A DNA stretch of 64,000 nt from Vagococcus bubulae (GTDB lineage Bacteria > Bacillota > Bacilli > Lactobacillales > Vagococcaceae), in the NCBI RefSeq assembly GCF_003950315.1, contig NZ_NGJT01000003.1, forward strand, positions 106,531 to 170,530, given 5' to 3'. Below, one piece after another: positions 25,571 to 33,954 of the stretch (position 1 is its first letter; the number at the start of each line of letters is the position of its first letter). Under the pieces are notes generated by a model. It ran no database searches. It was not told the origin of the DNA and saw only the letters and a list, made by a program, of their open reading frames with translations. The position numbers and the translations under genes were made by a program.

Positions 25571-26743
25571 TTAAGGATATACTTGACTAAAATCATGCAT
25601 TCCTGCTCGTTGGTAGATACGTCCATCTGTATATACTCTAAACTGTTTTCCTCCACCAGTAGTGCTTCCATCATCATCATTTGTTTGAATCACTACTGAA
25701 TAATAACTACCATTCCCATCTTGATGCTGCTCTTTATTATTTTCATTGACACTAATTACCTCAATATTGGATGCATTTTTATCTTGAGTAGCGTAACTCC
25801 AAGATGTTTTATTATTTAAAAGATATTTTTTAGCATCATCAAAACTAGCTATATCAGAAGATTTCTCTGCATTAATGGAAATTTGTTCTCCTCCAACAAT
25901 CTGACTAAATCCTGCTTTAATATCTGGGTTTTGCGTTTCACTAAAGTGAAGGAAATTTTCATTATTTCCTTGATTTTGTTGTGTCACATAAACTTTTGGT
26001 TGACCATTTTCAATAATAAAGAAATACACATGTTTTTGTAAATAAGGCTGTGTATCAGCATCTGAATAAACAGCTACTAATTGATAAGGTGAGCTACCTT
26101 CTCCTGTTTCTGACCATTCAACTTTTACTGGTTGGTTATTAATTGCCATAGTCCATTGCCCACTAAAGATATCTCCTGGAACATTGACACCATATAAATC
26201 AACACTATTTGTTTTGCTATATTCTTTATAATTTTGTCCCATGTTACGACTAAACTGTGACATAAATTCTCTTAAACTATCTTTTTTGCTATCATTCCAT
26301 ATAGCATTTGATGCCTCTTCTTTTTTATCAGAACTCTCTGTTGTTTTTTCTTCTTTTTTACTGTCATCTTTTTCGGCTTCTTTTTTCATCTTAGATATTT
26401 CTGTTTTTTCTTTTTTAGCATACTCTACTAATTTATCAGAGCCATGTTCAATTTTTATGACAGCATCTAAACTAGCATTGGCTTCGTCGTATTCTTTCTT
26501 TTCTTTTTTATCCAACGCATTAATGTAAAGTTTTAACTGACTTTGATATTTTTTTGCTTCTTCATCTTTTGGTTTACTCTCTAAAGCCATCTCTACAAAT
26601 CCTTCAGCTTGTTCAAACTTTTTCTCGACAATCGCTTCTTTTGTCTTTTGCATTGATTGATCAAAGTTACCACTTTTCCCACAAGCTGTAACACTCACCA
26701 ACACAGCACATACTAATAATATTTTTTTCCATTTTTTATTCAT
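25571..26743 (-). CDS. DUF4767-containing lipoprotein
   Basis: A 390-residue surface lipoprotein. The signal peptide ends in a lipobox (SVTAC, residue 21). Residues 25-115 look like a helical TPR-like segment (EQAEGFVEMALESKPKDEEA), 115-145 is a charged Lys/Glu/Ser linker, and residues 150-390 carry a DUF4767 domain (IWNDSKKDSLREFMSQF start; VYTDGRIYQRAG end). Such proteins are common in enterococci and lactobacilli; their function is unknown. It has its own TAGGAGACG site and stands alone between the structured region and clcF. Confidence 0.88.
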   Translation of the reverse strand: MNKKWKKILLVCAVLVSVTACGKSGNFDQSMQKTKEAIVEKKFEQAEGFVEMALESKPKDEEAKKYQSQLKLYINALDKKEKKEYDEANASLDAVIKIEHGSDKLVEYAKKEKTEISKMKKEAEKDDSKKEEKTTESSDKKEEASNAIWNDSKKDSLREFMSQFSRNMGQNYKEYSKTNSVDLYGVNVPGDIFSGQWTMAINNQPVKVEWSETGEGSSPYQLVAVYSDADTQPYLQKHVYFFIIENGQPKVYVTQQNQGNNENFLHFSETQNPDIKAGFSQIVGGEQISINAEKSSDIASFDDAKKYLLNNKTSWSYATQDKNASNIEVISVNENNKEQHQDGNGSYYSVVIQTNDDDGSTTGGGKQFRVYTDGRIYQRAGMHDFSQVYP

Positions 26744-26833
26744 GATACGTCTCCTATGATAAATTAATCAACAACTATATAAATATTATACATTAAAAAG
26801 CAGAAATCTGTCTCACATTTTTTAATAACTTTC

Positions 26834-28024
26834 TTAATTGTGTTTTTGTAAAGGATAAATGCTTTTTCCTTTTCCACACACAAATGATGTCACACAGACA
26901 ATAATAAAGAACGGTAAATAACTAAAACCAAATACTTCTCCTCCAATAAAAATAGGAGCAAAAAGGGTGTTCGTTGCACTACCAAAAACACTCGCATATC
27001 CCAAAGCTGCAGTCAGTTCTATTGGTAACCCAAGTAAGTGCCCCAAGACAACACCTAATGTCGCTCCAATAGAAAATAATGGTGTGACTTCCCCGCCTAG
27101 AAATCCGACTGATAAGGTTAACACAGTTAATAACAATTTTAACAACCAATCATAATAATGAACCGGTTGGCTAGTAAATGACATCTCGATAAGATTTGTT
27201 CCTAAACCTGAATATCTACCTTGTCCCAATAGCATCAATAATACACTTAAAACTGCCCCACCTATCCCAATTTTAGTAACAGGATTTTTAATTAATTTGC
27301 TCAAATACCCTTTAGTATGCTCTAAAAGTCCGACAAATAGTCGACCAGTTAACCCAAATAATACTCCTAATAAAACTAAAGTAATAAACAACGATAAATC
27401 AATGTCTAATTTTGTCGTTAATAGAACCTGAAATTTTTCCAGTCCTAATTGTTTTGATGTCTGACTAGCTACAAAAGCCCCAATCAACGTAGGAAATAGT
27501 ACATCATGACGTAATATTCCTACTACTAAAACTTCCAACGCAAAAAAAGTTGCCGCAATAGGGGTTTCAAATAATCCTGCAAAACCTGCTGCAATCCCTA
27601 TAATGATAAAATGACTTTTTAACTCCTCTTGTTTTATGAGTCGCCCAAACCAACTTGACACTGTTGCACCAAGTTGAACAGCGACACCTTCTCTACCGGC
27701 ACTTCCACCAAATAGATGCGTCATCCATGTTCCAATCATAACAAAAGGAATCAACCTCAATGGAATCTCCTGCCTTGTTTCATGCCCTGCTTCAAAAACA
27801 AGAGACATACCTTTATAACTTTCTTTGCCATACTTCATAAATACATGCATAAAAATCATACCAGCAACAGCTAAAAATGGTATAAGCTGATAAAAATATT
27901 CCACTCTCATAGTGGATAACCAAATCAATATTTTACCAAAAAAAGTGTCCAATCCACCAACCATTACCCCAATAATAATACTACTAATCGTTAAAATTAT
28001 TTGTTTTTTGATTGACTCTCTCAT
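26834..28024 (-). CDS. clcF: Fluoride/proton antiporter, CLC-F type
   Basis: A 396-residue CLC-family membrane protein, close in size to the biochemically studied Enterococcus casseliflavus CLC-F. It has the family helix-N motif GREGVAVQLGA (about residue 110), GIAAGFAGLFETPIAA in helices E-F, FLGGEVTPLFSIGA and the C-terminal ASVFGSATNTLFAP. It expels fluoride in exchange for protons. The fluoride riboswitch and its attenuator directly upstream support fluoride rather than chloride as substrate. AGGAGGAAAAA precedes the ATG. Confidence 0.93.
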   Translation of the reverse strand: MRESIKKQIILTISSIIIGVMVGGLDTFFGKILIWLSTMRVEYFYQLIPFLAVAGMIFMHVFMKYGKESYKGMSLVFEAGHETRQEIPLRLIPFVMIGTWMTHLFGGSAGREGVAVQLGATVSSWFGRLIKQEELKSHFIIIGIAAGFAGLFETPIAATFFALEVLVVGILRHDVLFPTLIGAFVASQTSKQLGLEKFQVLLTTKLDIDLSLFITLVLLGVLFGLTGRLFVGLLEHTKGYLSKLIKNPVTKIGIGGAVLSVLLMLLGQGRYSGLGTNLIEMSFTSQPVHYYDWLLKLLLTVLTLSVGFLGGEVTPLFSIGATLGVVLGHLLGLPIELTAALGYASVFGSATNTLFAPIFIGGEVFGFSYLPFFIIVCVTSFVCGKGKSIYPLQKHN

Positions 28025-28035
28025 TTTTTCCTCCT

Positions 28036-28082
28036 AAAAAAAATGACTCCTACACACCTAAATAAGATATGTAGAAGTCATT
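28036..28082 (-). terminator. Attenuator terminator of the fluoride riboswitch
   Basis: AATGACTTCTACA / TGTAGGAGTCATT (28070-28082 with 28042-28054) followed by T8 on the minus strand. Its 5' arm is the conserved 3' segment of the aptamer, so ligand binding blocks the terminator and turns clcF on. Confidence 0.93.
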
Positions 28083-28138
28083 AGCATTTTTTGCGGTTTC
28101 AGTATCTATAACGAACTGTGGGAGACATTCATTCCCTC
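28070..28138 (-). promoter_or_regulatory. Fluoride riboswitch (crcB motif)
   Basis: On the minus strand the aptamer reads GAGGGAATGAATGTCTCCC, then a CAGT...ACTG hairpin, AAACCGC, a short A-rich loop, and GCTAATGACTTCTACA. The AUG...GUCUCCC, AACCGC and GCUAAUGAC.CCUAC blocks are the conserved parts of the crcB motif, including the pseudoknot strands. It lies immediately upstream of a CLC-F gene, a known partner of this riboswitch. Confidence 0.92.
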
Positions 28139-28340
28139 ATATTAAGTTACTCAAATTATCTTACATGACGAGATAATTGTCAATTATTGATTTTTCTCTG
28201 ATAAAAATACATTAGAAGAAGCGATAAAATATAAGACTTACCATGATTTTATCAATTTTTTGATAGAACAATAAAGGGTATTCAAATTTTTGGTAATTTT
28301 TCTTCTTTAGTTGTATCATATAGACAGGAGGGTGATATAT

Positions 28341-28802
28341 ATGAAATTAGAAGAAACTAAACGTACATTGAATCAATTAGTAGCAGATTTAAGTCAGTTT
28401 TCGGTGGTTATTCATCAAACGCATTGGTATATGAGAGGACCTGAATTTTTATCATTACACCCATTAATGGACGAGTATATGGATGAAATAAACGATCAAC
28501 TAGACGTTATTTCTGAACGCTTAATCACTTTAGGTGGTGAGCCTTACTCTACCTTACAAGAATTTATTGACAACACTGGTATTAAAGATGAAAAAGGAAG
28601 CTATACTAAACCAATTCCTGAACGACTTAAAAACTTAGTCGCTGGTTATAAATATCTAATCGGTGTTTATGAAAAAGGAATTGAAGTGAGTGAAAAAGAA
28701 GGCGACCTAGGAACTCAAGATATCTTTATTTCATTTAAGACAGACCTAGAGAAAAAAGTATGGATGCTACAAGCAACTCTTAACGAAGCTCCTGGAATTT
28801 AA
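28341..28802 (+). CDS. dps: Dps family DNA-protecting ferritin-like protein
   Basis: A 153-residue ferritin-fold protein that oxidises and stores iron and shields DNA in stress. The inter-subunit ferroxidase ligands are visible in HQTHWYMRGPEFLSLHPLMDEYMDEINDQLD: HW, H, D and E in the Dps pattern HxxxW...HxxxD...E. I take the ATG at 28341 because GGAGGGTGAT precedes it; an upstream ATG at 28311 adds residues atypical for the family. It is monocistronic with its own terminator. I see no clear PerR box in the upstream 200 bp. Confidence 0.95.
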   Translation: MKLEETKRTLNQLVADLSQFSVVIHQTHWYMRGPEFLSLHPLMDEYMDEINDQLDVISERLITLGGEPYSTLQEFIDNTGIKDEKGSYTKPIPERLKNLVAGYKYLIGVYEKGIEVSEKEGDLGTQDIFISFKTDLEKKVWMLQATLNEAPGI

Positions 28803-28820
28803 ACAAATAATTATACTGAA

Positions 28821-28850
28821 ACAGAACAAATTTTTGTTCTGTTTTTTTCT
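28821..28850 (+). terminator. Terminator after dps
   Basis: ACAGAACAAA / TTTGTTCTGT stem followed by T7. Confidence 0.92.
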
Positions 28851-28905
28851 TTTATTAGACTAGTTATTTCCTATAAGGTATTATGTAAAAAAAGGAGGAT
28901 AAAAT

Positions 28906-29127
28906 ATGAAGAAATATTATCTAATCAGTCTAGCTACTGGACTAATTATGCTATTTATTTTACAATTACTCAGCTATATTAATTATCTATTATTGGATCA
29001 AGGGGTAATGAACGGTCTTCTTGATAAAACACTCTTACTTAAAACACCATTAATCATTATTCCGCTCATTTTTATTGCCTTTTCTATCGTTGGATTAATA
29101 ATAGATTATTTGCATCACCAAAAATAA
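28906..29127 (+). CDS. Small two-helix membrane protein
   Basis: A 73-residue hydrophobic protein with two predicted membrane helices (residues 5-30 and 47-68) and short charged ends (KK at the N-terminus, HHQK at the C-terminus). It has a good AAAGGAGGAT site. It might belong to the DUF3955 group of small membrane proteins, but I am not sure. It lies 22 bp upstream of the MepB-like gene and may be co-transcribed with it. Function unknown. Confidence 0.72.
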   Translation: MKKYYLISLATGLIMLFILQLLSYINYLLLDQGVMNGLLDKTLLLKTPLIIIPLIFIAFSIVGLIIDYLHHQK

Positions 29128-29149
29128 GTACTGAGAAAGGATAATATTT

Positions 29150-29578
29150 TTGATATCTTTAGCCTATATTAATCACTATTTTTCACCCTATTCTTTATCT
29201 TATGAGAGACAAAATGCTGACTATGAGGGGATGTTTTTCTATCATTGTTCTATATCTTATAGAAGTCGTTTGGCGAAAAAAACACCTTCTAAACTAGGAT
29301 ATTTCGTCTCTTTCTGGGAAAAAGATACCTCAAATAACAATCAACCTTATTCTTTTTCAAAAGCTCCTGATAACACTTTAATTTGGGTTATAGATGATAA
29401 CAAAAAAGGGTTATTTACTTTTCCTAAAGAGATTCTATTGCAGAAAACTATTTTACAAACAGCTTCTAAAAAAGGAAAAATGGGAATCAGGGTCTATCCT
29501 GATTGGGAAGTAAATTTAAATAACACAGCAAAAAAAACGCAAGAATGGCAAACACATTTTTTTCAACGAATTCAGTAA
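29150..29578 (+). CDS. MepB family protein
   Basis: A 142-residue cytoplasmic protein matching the MepB family first described beside the mepRAB efflux locus of staphylococci. The pattern KTPSKLGYFVSFWEK, an aspartate-rich middle, FTFPKEILLQK, and KGKMGIRVYPDWE...AKKTQEWQTHFF is typical. Biochemical function is unknown for the family. The start codon is TTG at 29150 with GAGAAAGG nine bases upstream. No MATE pump or MepR regulator is adjacent. Confidence 0.85.
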   Translation: MISLAYINHYFSPYSLSYERQNADYEGMFFYHCSISYRSRLAKKTPSKLGYFVSFWEKDTSNNNQPYSFSKAPDNTLIWVIDDNKKGLFTFPKEILLQKTILQTASKKGKMGIRVYPDWEVNLNNTAKKTQEWQTHFFQRIQ

Positions 29579-29585
29579 AACTAGC

Positions 29586-29633
29586 AAAACCACCCCAAAT
29601 AAGAATAAAAACTCTTGTCTAGGGTGGTTTATT
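29586..29633. terminator. Terminator between mepB-like gene and cystathionine enzyme pseudogene
   Basis: AAACCACCC / GGGTGGTTT stem (29587-29595 with 29622-29630) between convergent genes. Confidence 0.8.
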
Positions 29634-29638
29634 TTGTT

Positions 29639-30730
29639 TTATATTGATTTTTCAAGTGCTTGTTCTAAATCATTTATTAAATCATTGGCATTTTCAATTC
29701 CAATGGCACAGCGTAGTAACGCTTCTGATATTCCAATTTTTTCTCTTAATTCAGGACTATAGTAGTCATGAGTCATACTTGCTGGATGACATACTAAACT
29801 TTCTACACCACCTAAACTAACGGCTAAATTAATAATTTCTAGTCCATCCACAAATTTTTCTGGGCTTGCTTCTGGCACAAGTTCAATTGAAAAGACTGCC
29901 CCAATTCCTGATGCTTGTCTGTTTTGAATTTCTGCTTCAACAGCTGAAGAAGATCCAGGATAATACACATTAGCTACTCTTGGATGATTTTCCAAAAACT
30001 GGATAATCTGTTTCGTATTTTCCTCTTGTTTATCCATCCTTACAGTAAGTGTTTTGATGCCTTGAATTAAATGATAAGAATCATTTGGACTTAATATGTT
30101 ACCTAATGTACTTTGAAGTACTTTGATTTCTGCTGCCAACTCATCATTTTCTACTGTAACTAATCCTGCTATAATATCTGAATGCCCACTTAAATATTTT
30201 GTTGCTGAATACACCACAATATCAGCTCCTAATTCAAATGGCCTTTGAAGATAAGGTGTCATAAATGTATTATCTATGACAACCAAACAGTCATTTTCAT
30301 GAGCTAAATCACTCAAACGCTGAATATCTATTACTCTTAGTAGTGGATTAGATGGGGTTTCAATAAAAATCGCTTTAACATTGTCAGATAAATCTGCTGC
30401 TGTTAATTGATTCACATCATCTACCAATTCAAAATCAATTCCCTGTCTAGTAAATAATTTATCAGCATATCGATAAGTTCCACCATATAAATCACAATTT
30501 AACAATACTTTATCCCCTGTTTTAAACAAATTAAAAACAGTTGTTGTTGCCATACCAGATGAAAAGGCAAATCCATAGCGGACTCCTTCTAATTAACCGA
30601 CTAGCTCTTCTAAATTAAAACGAGTTGGATTTTCTCCTCTTCCATAACCAAATTCTCGGAAATTTGACAACGTTTTTTAAACATAAGTCGTTGCTAAGTG
30701 GATCGGTGGAACAACCGAACCTTTTCTCAT
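29639..30730 (-). pseudogene. Cystathionine gamma-synthase/lyase (PLP enzyme), nonsense-mutated
   Basis: The 304-codon intact part carries the PLP domain of the Cys/Met metabolism family: FIETPSNPLLRV, VVIDNTFMTPYLQ and the Schiff-base lysine motif VYSATKYLSGHSD. Reading the same frame upstream continues the family sequence (GSVVPPIHLATTYV, REFGYGRGENPTRFNLEELVG, LEGVRYGFAFSSGMATTT) but is interrupted by two TAA codons at 30677-30679 and 30593-30595. Both sit where family members often have Gln, so each could be a single CAA to TAA change. The normal first 15 or so residues before MRKGSVV also seem absent. The gene should be non-functional; restart at the internal Met at 30553 would lack the N-terminal PLP contacts. 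Confidence 0.88.
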
Positions 30731-30796
30731 TTAATTTTAATAAAGATAACGTATCTTTTTTAAAATGTCAATTTTCAATCAATCTAATATGAAAAG

Positions 30797-30895
30797 TTAT
30801 TTCCAAAATATTAAGACTGATGTCAATAAATCCAATACAATTTCAACCATTCCATTCCTGCTTTTCTTATTATTCACTTTTCTTTCACGTTTCAT
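30797..30895 (-). CDS. 32-residue basic/hydrophobic peptide downstream of the sortase operon
   Basis: A short open frame starting MKRERKVNNKKSRNG and ending with a hydrophobic tail (VEIVLDLLTSVLIFWK). The ribosome binding site AAGGAGAGATAAA is strong and correctly spaced, and the start is 17 bp past the preceding stop, so it should be the third gene of the sortase operon. The basic head and single hydrophobic segment suggest membrane association. I know no homologue; it could be a regulator, a small membrane partner, or the remnant of a longer gene. Confidence 0.5.
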   Translation of the reverse strand: MKRERKVNNKKSRNGMVEIVLDLLTSVLIFWK

Positions 30896-30911
30896 TTTAT
30901 CTCTCCTTATT

Positions 30912-31289
30912 CTAATCAATATCTTTTGTATAAATAATCTCACCTTTACTATTGATAATATTTACTTTTTTTATATTTTCTGAATAACGATACAAATTAG
31001 TTTCTATTGTTTTATTATTTGCCATAGACCAATCAATTCTATCTTCTAAACGAATTTCTATAGTAGTCGGCTCTTGTACACTTTGATTAGTACTAATAGA
31101 ATTGATGCTTCGATAAAACGGTAAATTAAGACTTACCATCACATCACTATCCTCAATTGCTAATGACTCTATCTGTTTACTTGACCTAATTTCTTGTATT
31201 TTAGTTTGTTGATATCCCAAAACGACTAGCAAGCATAGAATACCTAAAACAAATAATAATACTTTCTGCTTTCTATTTTCCTTCTCCAT
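30912..31289 (-). CDS. Unknown membrane-anchored protein in the sortase operon
   Basis: A 125-residue protein with one N-terminal membrane helix (about residues 10-26, VLLFVLGILCLLVVLGY) and an extracellular part of about 95 residues rich in Ser, Asn and Ile. The ATG at 31289, after AGGTGGTGG, is preferred to GTG codons just upstream. It follows the sortase gene by about 50 bp. I recognise no domain. Context suggests a sortase accessory or an exported partner. Confidence 0.75.
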   Translation of the reverse strand: MEKENRKQKVLLFVLGILCLLVVLGYQQTKIQEIRSSKQIESLAIEDSDVMVSLNLPFYRSINSISTNQSVQEPTTIEIRLEDRIDWSMANNKTIETNLYRYSENIKKVNIINSKGEIIYTKDID

Positions 31290-31340
31290 TTTATCCACCA
31301 CCTATTTGGTTCATTGTACCACGATAATCATATATTTCGT

Positions 31341-32084
31341 TTACTCATATACATTTTGTTTTTGATAAAATGACTCCATAATTCTTTTTTCAGTTTTTTC
31401 AACAGGTAGTTTCTTTAAAAAAGATGCATTAACCATAAAACGCCCTTCTCCTGTTTCATCACATGTAATAAGTGTTAACTCTGATTGACTGTCATGATCT
31501 TCAATCACATGAACATCTGTTGCTTGAATGTATTTCGTTTCTTTCACTTTATACTCATATACATTTTCTAAGTCCGTTAAATAAATCGACATGTCTTCTT
31601 TAGCAAGAATGATTGGTCCAAATAGAACTTCTTGATTTAACATATGATGACTAGTCAAAGCGTAATTTCCTTTTCCCATCTCTTGGTCTTTTTTCATCGT
31701 ACCAGCACCCATTAAAATAGCATAATCAGAAACTCCTCTTAATATAGGTAGATTGATATTTAAATCAGGAATCGTTATACCACCCAATACTGGCACTTTA
31801 TCATCTTTAAAAGTCGACTTTAATGCTGCCGTAATATCTGCTTTATTAGATTTCGAAAAATCAAAATCATGATTATCCAATTCTTTAGAATGTTTTTTTA
31901 TCTTATCTTTATCCGTTTCACTAATACTTGGTTTGTCATCCCACTTTAAAATAAAAGAGGTTAATGGTTCATTAAAAACTAAAACTAGAGACACTAATAT
32001 AATAGTAAATGATAAAAAAAATAATATCGTTCTTCTTCTGTTTAGTTTCTGTTTATTTCTTCTTATTTCTTCTCTTTTTTTCAT
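31341..32084 (-). CDS. Class A-type sortase
   Basis: A 247-residue membrane-anchored transpeptidase that cleaves LPXTG proteins and joins them to the cell wall. It has an N-terminal membrane helix (about 20-42), a linker and the sortase barrel: substrate-binding region GGITIPDLNINLPILRG, catalytic His in LTSHHML (about residue 147), catalytic Cys in LTLITCDETGEGRFM (about 210) with the Arg five residues on. The TLITC form is usual for SrtA. It is divergent from an LPXTG gene whose product is its likely substrate. AAGGAAAAAG lies upstream. Confidence 0.93.
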   Translation of the reverse strand: MKKREEIRRNKQKLNRRRTILFFLSFTIILVSLVLVFNEPLTSFILKWDDKPSISETDKDKIKKHSKELDNHDFDFSKSNKADITAALKSTFKDDKVPVLGGITIPDLNINLPILRGVSDYAILMGAGTMKKDQEMGKGNYALTSHHMLNQEVLFGPIILAKEDMSIYLTDLENVYEYKVKETKYIQATDVHVIEDHDSQSELTLITCDETGEGRFMVNASFLKKLPVEKTEKRIMESFYQKQNVYE

Positions 32085-32113
32085 TTTAATTTACTTTTTC
32101 CTTTTTTTTGTGT

Positions 32114-32141
32114 TATTATGTTAATGTATTATAACATAATA
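32114..32141. promoter_or_regulatory. Perfect inverted repeat in the divergent sortase/LPXTG promoter region
   Basis: TATTATGTTA (32114-32123) and TAACATAATA (32132-32141) form 10-bp arms around an 8-bp spacer, 2 to 3 bases before the LPXTG gene's GGAGG site. It could be an operator shared by both divergent genes or contain their -10 elements. No regulator is encoded next to it. Confidence 0.6.
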
Positions 32142-32156
32142 TTGGAGGTATTTTAA

Positions 32157-33038
32157 TTGAAAAAGAAAGTTTACGTTGGGTTATTTTCAGCTTTATTGTT
32201 AGTTGGCGGAACATCAGTTTACACGTTGGCAGAGGAAACAACTGATGAGGTTAAAACTGAAGAAGTTGCTAAAGAACAAGTGGACGATGTCAAACCTAAT
32301 TTAGGTAAAGTGACATTGATTGGTGAAGCTTTTAATGATTATGAGCATCTAGGTGGAGACTATGAGTTTTCTGTAGCAAAACCTGCAGAGTTTCAAGGTT
32401 TAAAGCCCGGTGAATTAAAAACTATTAATTATCAACATGATCCATCTGATCCTAATCTTATTGGATTTGTCAGACTTTTCCATACTGTGCTAGATAATAA
32501 ATATGATTCAGAATTATACTATAGAATTTATGACGAGGGAGATAAACTAGTATTCAAACCAACAAAAGGAAACATGAATGTTGGTCAAGAAAATTATCCA
32601 GGACAAGTTGGACCGACTCCATATCTTGGTGGAGAAATAAGTGATGGTGCACCGTTCTTCGAAACTCCTAACGGTACTTACAGTGCATTCATTAGAGTTA
32701 TTTTTACTAACGTACCACAACCTAGTGAAGATGGCGAAAACAATGATACAAATAACGCTGTAGTGGAACAACCTGAAAATACGACAAACAATAGCCAAAA
32801 TCAAAATGACACAACTGAGTCTAAAAATACGACAGATAACAAAACAAATGCTGTAAAACAAAATGAAAAAGAGTTTGTTAATAACGTTAAAAAAACAGGT
32901 GATACTAGTGAAAAATATGCAGATAACAAAAAATTACCTCAAACTAGTCAATCAAACACTGTTTTACCTGGCTTGATGTTACTTTTATTAGGTAGTATGA
33001 CAGCTGTGTTTGCAAAATTTAAGTTTTCAACAAAATAA
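32157..33038 (+). CDS. LPXTG-anchored cell-wall surface protein
   Basis: A 293-residue secreted protein. A signal peptide ends near TLAEET (about residue 26). Residues 50-185 form one globular domain (GKVTLIGEAFNDY start, VIFTNVPQP end) that I do not recognise. Residues 190-255 are a low-complexity Asn/Thr/Glu spacer. The C-terminus has the sorting signal LPQTS, a hydrophobic segment and a basic tail (KFKFSTK). The start is TTG at 32157 with GGAGGT upstream. It is the likely substrate of the divergent sortase. Confidence 0.9.
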   Translation: MKKKVYVGLFSALLLVGGTSVYTLAEETTDEVKTEEVAKEQVDDVKPNLGKVTLIGEAFNDYEHLGGDYEFSVAKPAEFQGLKPGELKTINYQHDPSDPNLIGFVRLFHTVLDNKYDSELYYRIYDEGDKLVFKPTKGNMNVGQENYPGQVGPTPYLGGEISDGAPFFETPNGTYSAFIRVIFTNVPQPSEDGENNDTNNAVVEQPENTTNNSQNQNDTTESKNTTDNKTNAVKQNEKEFVNNVKKTGDTSEKYADNKKLPQTSQSNTVLPGLMLLLLGSMTAVFAKFKFSTK

Positions 33039-33046
33039 ATCAAAAA

Positions 33047-33081
33047 AAATCATCTAACCTTTATGATAAGTTAGATGATTT
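33047..33081. terminator. Bidirectional terminator
   Basis: AATCATCTAAC / GTTAGATGATT stem with A and T runs on either side, between the convergent LPXTG and YghU-like genes. Confidence 0.92.
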
Positions 33082-33086
33082 TTTAT

Positions 33087-33872
33087 TTAATCAATTGATT
33101 GATATTTCACTGACAATCCACGTTTTACTGCCGGTCTATCAGCAATTCGGTTTGTCCATTCGATTAAGTTAGAATAGTTAGAAACATCTAAAAATTCTGC
33201 AGAACCTTTGTAAAGATTACCCAATACAAGTTGACCATACCAAGACCAGATAGCAATATCTGCAATAGTATATTCCTCTCCTGCAATATAATTTCTATCA
33301 GCTAATACTTTATCCAACAAATCTAGCTGTCTTTTTGTTTCCATTGTGTAGCGATCAATTGGATATTTTAATTTTTCAGGAGCGTAGTGGAAGAAATGTC
33401 CGAACCCACCACCAACAAAAGGTCCTGAACCTACTTGCCAAAATAACCAATTAAGTGTTTCAGTTTTTCCATGTATATCTGTTGGCAAAAATTTTCCAAA
33501 TTTTTCAGCTAAATACACTAAAATAGAACCAGATTCAAACACGTCTACTTGAGGAGTTTGACTTTGATCAACCATTGCTGGAATTTTAGAGTTGGGATTA
33601 ATGGAAACAAAATCCGATCCAAACTGATCTCCTTCACCTATATCAATTTTATATAAGTCATAATATGCACCTTTCACACCTAATTCTTTTAACTCTTCTA
33701 ATAAAATGGTAACTTTTACACCATTTGGCGTCCCTAAAGAATACACTTGAAATGGCGCATTTCCTACTGGTAATTTTTTCTCAAATCTGCTGCCTGCTGT
33801 TGGTCGATTTCCACCTCTATTGGAATTTTCATCTTCCCATTGCCATACATTTGGTAGTTGATAGTCTGTCAT
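33087..33872 (-). CDS. YghU-like glutathione S-transferase family protein
   Basis: A 261-residue thioredoxin-fold plus helical protein of the YghU/YfcG disulfide-bond oxidoreductase type. The N-terminus TDYQLPNVWQWEDENSN and the segment NRGGNRPTAGSRFEKKLPVG are close to E. coli YghU, and SINPNSKIPAMVD-like, FESGSILVYLAEKFG and the C-terminal AIWSWYG blocks follow the family order. The enzyme reduces disulfides with glutathione-type thiols. The ATG at 33872 has better spacing from GGAGTG than the ATG at 33875. It stands alone. Confidence 0.92.
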   Translation of the reverse strand: MTDYQLPNVWQWEDENSNRGGNRPTAGSRFEKKLPVGNAPFQVYSLGTPNGVKVTILLEELKELGVKGAYYDLYKIDIGEGDQFGSDFVSINPNSKIPAMVDQSQTPQVDVFESGSILVYLAEKFGKFLPTDIHGKTETLNWLFWQVGSGPFVGGGFGHFFHYAPEKLKYPIDRYTMETKRQLDLLDKVLADRNYIAGEEYTIADIAIWSWYGQLVLGNLYKGSAEFLDVSNYSNLIEWTNRIADRPAVKRGLSVKYQSID

Positions 33873-33954
33873 CATATCACTCCTTACTTTTATTATACGT
33901 TTATGATAGCACTTATAAAAAAAATCTGTCCAATAATTCGTTTTTTATGATTGC

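Noticed and set aside
30554..30911. SAM riboswitch or T-box upstream of the cystathionine enzyme gene
   Set aside because: The stretch is the nonsense-mutated 5' part of the gene plus the small 32-residue frame; no riboswitch consensus was seen.
30765..30983. 72-residue plus-strand frame rich in hydrophobic residues
   Set aside because: It overlaps the 32-residue gene and the end of the 125-residue gene on the other strand, has no ribosome binding site and low-complexity composition.
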